Part shown: one piece after another, positions 28,449 to 30,288 of the stretch | Layout of the letters: every line of letters begins with the position of its first letter | How positions within the stretch are numbered: the first letter of the stretch is position 1 | Notes under the pieces: model-generated | The model's input: only the letters and a program-made list of their open reading frames with translations | Told to the model about the DNA's origin: nothing | Databases searched by the model: none | DNA from: JBQTHD01 sp052390275 | GTDB taxonomy: Bacteria; Actinomycetota; Acidimicrobiia; Acidimicrobiales; AC-14 | Reading direction: 5' to 3' | DNA: 30,288 nucleotides | Assembly: GCA_052390275.1 (NCBI GenBank) | Contig: JBQTHD010000016.1 | Location: forward strand, 1-30,288 | Made by a program: the position numbers and the translations under genes

Positions 28449-30155
28449 GTGGAGCCGACGGTCGCCTGGATTCTGGTCGGCGCCTGTGGCCTGATCGCTT
28501 TGATCCTGGCCACCGCATTGGCGTCGGTCACCCGGTCCCGCCGTACGCTGGCCCGCCGCCTCGCCGCCCTCAGCGCCCGACTCAGCGGCGAGGAACTCGC
28601 TTTGGAGGGCCGGGGTGCCGACGGGATCATCGACGGGATCGAGCGCCTGGTCGACGCGAACGTGGCCGTGGCCGGCGAAGCGGATAGGGCCCTGGGCCGA
28701 ATAGAGATTGCCCTGGCCCACCTGGAGGCCGGCATCGTGGTGGCTGACCAGGACGGCGAGGTGGTTTTCTCCAACCCTCGCGCCGAGGAACTACTTCGGG
28801 GCGAGGCGGCGGGTTCTCCAGCGCGGGTCATGGTCGAAGAGCTGCTGATCACGGCTGCCGAGGGGGGATCCCACCAGGCCACCCTGGAGGTGTCCGGCGA
28901 CTGGCCCCGTACGGTCGATATTGAGGTGTTCCCCTTGGAGAGCCGTTACCAGGCGGTGGGAGGCCTGGCCGTGCTGGAGGACGTGTCCGACCGCCAGCGA
29001 CTCGATGAGGCCAAGCGGGACTTCGTGGCCGATATCGGTCAGCAGTTGAGGGTCCCGGTGGGGGCCATCGGCCTGCTGGCCGAGACGGTGATGGCCGACG
29101 CCCAGCAACCGGTGGTCGAGCGCCTGGCCTCGCGCATCCAGGCCGAGTCGGCCCGCCTGGGCCGGGTGGTCGACGATCTCATGGCCCTCACCCGGATCCA
29201 GGCCGAAGGCCCTTCGGCCCGCGATCCGGTGCTGCTGCACATGATCGTGGCTCAGGCGGTGGAACGGGTGAGGGTGCTGGCCCAGGAACGGAGCATGACC
29301 ATCAACTTCGGCGAGCCGGTTCGGCGCCTTTCGGTGCTCGGGGACCGTCGCCAACTGGTCACCGCCGTATTCCATCTGGTGGACAACGCGGTGAAGTACT
29401 CACCGGTTGGATCGATCATCGAGGTGCGGGCCCGGCCCGACGACGGCTGGGTGGAGCTGATGGTCAGAGACAGGGGGGTGGGCATCCCCCAACGGGATCT
29501 CAGCCGTATTTTCGACCGGTTCTACCGGGTGGACAGGGGTCGGCCCGCCAGCGTGGGTGGCTCGGGCCTGGGCCTGGCCGTGGTCCGCCACGTCGCCAGT
29601 TGCCATGGCGGTGAGGTACGGGTGGAGTCCAGGGAGGGCGAGGGATCCACCTTCACCCTGCGGATACCGGCAGCCAGCCGGATGGAACGCCCGCTCCACG
29701 ACGGCCCGGCCTCCCCGCCGCCAGACCGCTTCTCGGGCCCCGACCCAACGCCCCGCTCGGCCTCGGTCCCCGGGCCACCTGCCGTGGCGACCCCCGGGCG
29801 ACCGACGGTGGCCGGACCGGTTCGGCCCCGCCCCGCCCAGGCCCTGCCGGTCCAGACGCGGGCCCCTGCGGCCCAACCGGGTCCAGCAGGTCCGGTCCGC
29901 ATCGCATCGGACCTTGCCCCGGCGCCGCCCAGCCCAGGGGCAGCCGAGGATTCCGATCGATCGCTCGGTCCGACCAGAAGTTCGGGCCGGTTCGGCCGGC
30001 GAGGAAAATCTGCTCGGCCAGACCGGGAGGACGGCTCGACCGACGTCAGTGCCCACCCCTCCTCCGATAGGGCATCGGAGCGATCCCGTGGTCGTGAGGA
30101 CGAGATCGACGGGTGGGAAGCGGTGGCCACGGGCGCCAACATCCGCCGACGCTGA
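28449..30155 (+). CDS. SenX3-like sensor histidine kinase with altered H-box
   Basis: 568 aa. One membrane helix (6-28), a coiled linker (29-80), a PAS-like domain (about 85-182, ALAHLEAGIVVADQDGEVVFSNPRAEELL), a dimerisation (HisKA) domain (185-252), an ATP-binding domain (about 295-408) and a Pro/Ala/Arg-rich disordered tail of about 155 residues. The ATPase half is intact: N-box LVDNAVKYSP (N313), G1 VRDRGVGIP, F-box IFDRFYRVD, G2 GGSGLGLAVVRH. The H-box, normally FVANVSHELRTPVGAI, reads FVADIGQQLRVPVGAI: the phosphoacceptor His is Gln198 (CAG at 29040-29042) and the next Glu is also Gln. It should not autophosphorylate in the usual way. No response regulator is in the window; one may follow beyond it. 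Confidence 0.9.
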   Translation: MEPTVAWILVGACGLIALILATALASVTRSRRTLARRLAALSARLSGEELALEGRGADGIIDGIERLVDANVAVAGEADRALGRIEIALAHLEAGIVVADQDGEVVFSNPRAEELLRGEAAGSPARVMVEELLITAAEGGSHQATLEVSGDWPRTVDIEVFPLESRYQAVGGLAVLEDVSDRQRLDEAKRDFVADIGQQLRVPVGAIGLLAETVMADAQQPVVERLASRIQAESARLGRVVDDLMALTRIQAEGPSARDPVLLHMIVAQAVERVRVLAQERSMTINFGEPVRRLSVLGDRRQLVTAVFHLVDNAVKYSPVGSIIEVRARPDDGWVELMVRDRGVGIPQRDLSRIFDRFYRVDRGRPASVGGSGLGLAVVRHVASCHGGEVRVESREGEGSTFTLRIPAASRMERPLHDGPASPPPDRFSGPDPTPRSASVPGPPAVATPGRPTVAGPVRPRPAQALPVQTRAPAAQPGPAGPVRIASDLAPAPPSPGAAEDSDRSLGPTRSSGRFGRRGKSARPDREDGSTDVSAHPSSDRASERSRGREDEIDGWEAVATGANIRRR

Positions 30156-30161
30156 TGGCAT

Positions 30162-30288
30162 CTAGTGGTCTGTCTGCGAATTGGCTGGGTGGGTACGGCG
30201 AGCCACTCGGCGTTCATGGCAAGGCGCGAGGTCGAAGGAATACCCGTAGGTCTTTCGAGGCCGAGCAACGCCGCCAGGGGCGCCGATG
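30162..30288. repeat. palindromic dispersed element, truncated by window end
   Basis: It starts with a 19-mer shared with 2522-2540. From about 30204 to the window end the sequence is an imperfect palindrome of at least 80 nt centred near 30244 (TACCCGTA): the left arm has TCGGCG, TGGC, GGCG, TCGAA and the right arm the complements TTCGA, CGCC, GCCA, CGCCGA. This looks like a REP/MITE-type unit or a mobile-element end. An ATG frame from 30216 runs off the window (MARREVEGIPVG...) but more likely reflects the palindrome. Confidence 0.5.

Noticed and set aside
30216..30288. Plus-strand ORF MARREVEGIPVG... running off the window
   Set aside because: It lies inside an imperfect palindrome, is only 24 codons, and has no promoter or ribosome site; a repeat is the simpler reading.

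Overview
The window is a gene-dense, very GC-rich stretch (roughly 70% GC by eye) from an actinobacterium. Two WhiB-family regulators, a SigC-like ECF sigma factor, a SenX3-like sensor kinase and mycobacterial-type SdhA/SdhB point to Actinomycetota. The overall protein style suggests class Acidimicrobiia, but that is inference from memory. Most products are housekeeping enzymes. No rRNA, tRNA, CRISPR array, phage gene or transposase gene was seen.

Layout. 1-2508: glnB-amtB (nitrogen sensing and ammonium uptake) and the ribosome-rescue factor arfB, all on the minus strand. 2598-5723: a cupin protein and the UvrD/PcrA helicase. 5733-8557: a degenerate Rieske-like membrane protein diverging from sucC-sucD. 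8607-8784: a 15-nt minisatellite between convergent gene ends. 8777-12108: a PepSY membrane protein, a SigC-like ECF sigma factor and a membrane protein resembling an anti-sigma factor without its zinc finger. 12105-16421: purN-purH-folD-metF, a tightly overlapped one-carbon/purine operon. 16579-18847: icd and mdh. 18868-19071: a decayed fragment of a DUF4143-type ATPase. 19267-21457: a J-domain protein, an SCP2-like protein and a CrtC-like lipocalin protein. 21432-24957: sdhB, sdhA and a secreted protein in one operon without sdhC/sdhD. 25413-27770: whiB, glutamate formimidoyltransferase, tatA and a second whiB. 28074-30155: a small conserved protein and a large sensor kinase whose H-box histidine is glutamine. 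30162-30288: the start of a long palindromic repeat cut by the window edge.

How the genes fit. sucCD, icd, mdh and sdhAB supply five TCA-cycle activities. purN, purH, folD, metF and ftcD all handle folate one-carbon units. The order helicase / minus-strand gene / sucC-sucD / purN-purH / folD / mdh resembles, from memory, a block conserved in Streptomyces and Mycobacterium, so most of this is ancestral actinobacterial core.

What stands out. Many first genes have a TANNNT -10 hexamer only 6-11 nt before the start codon, which implies leaderless mRNAs. Codon-phased minisatellites (15, 18, 60 nt) and Ala/Pro/Gly/Thr-rich insertions decorate otherwise ordinary core enzymes. Two proteins keep a family fold while losing its defining residues: the Rieske-like protein and the histidine kinase.
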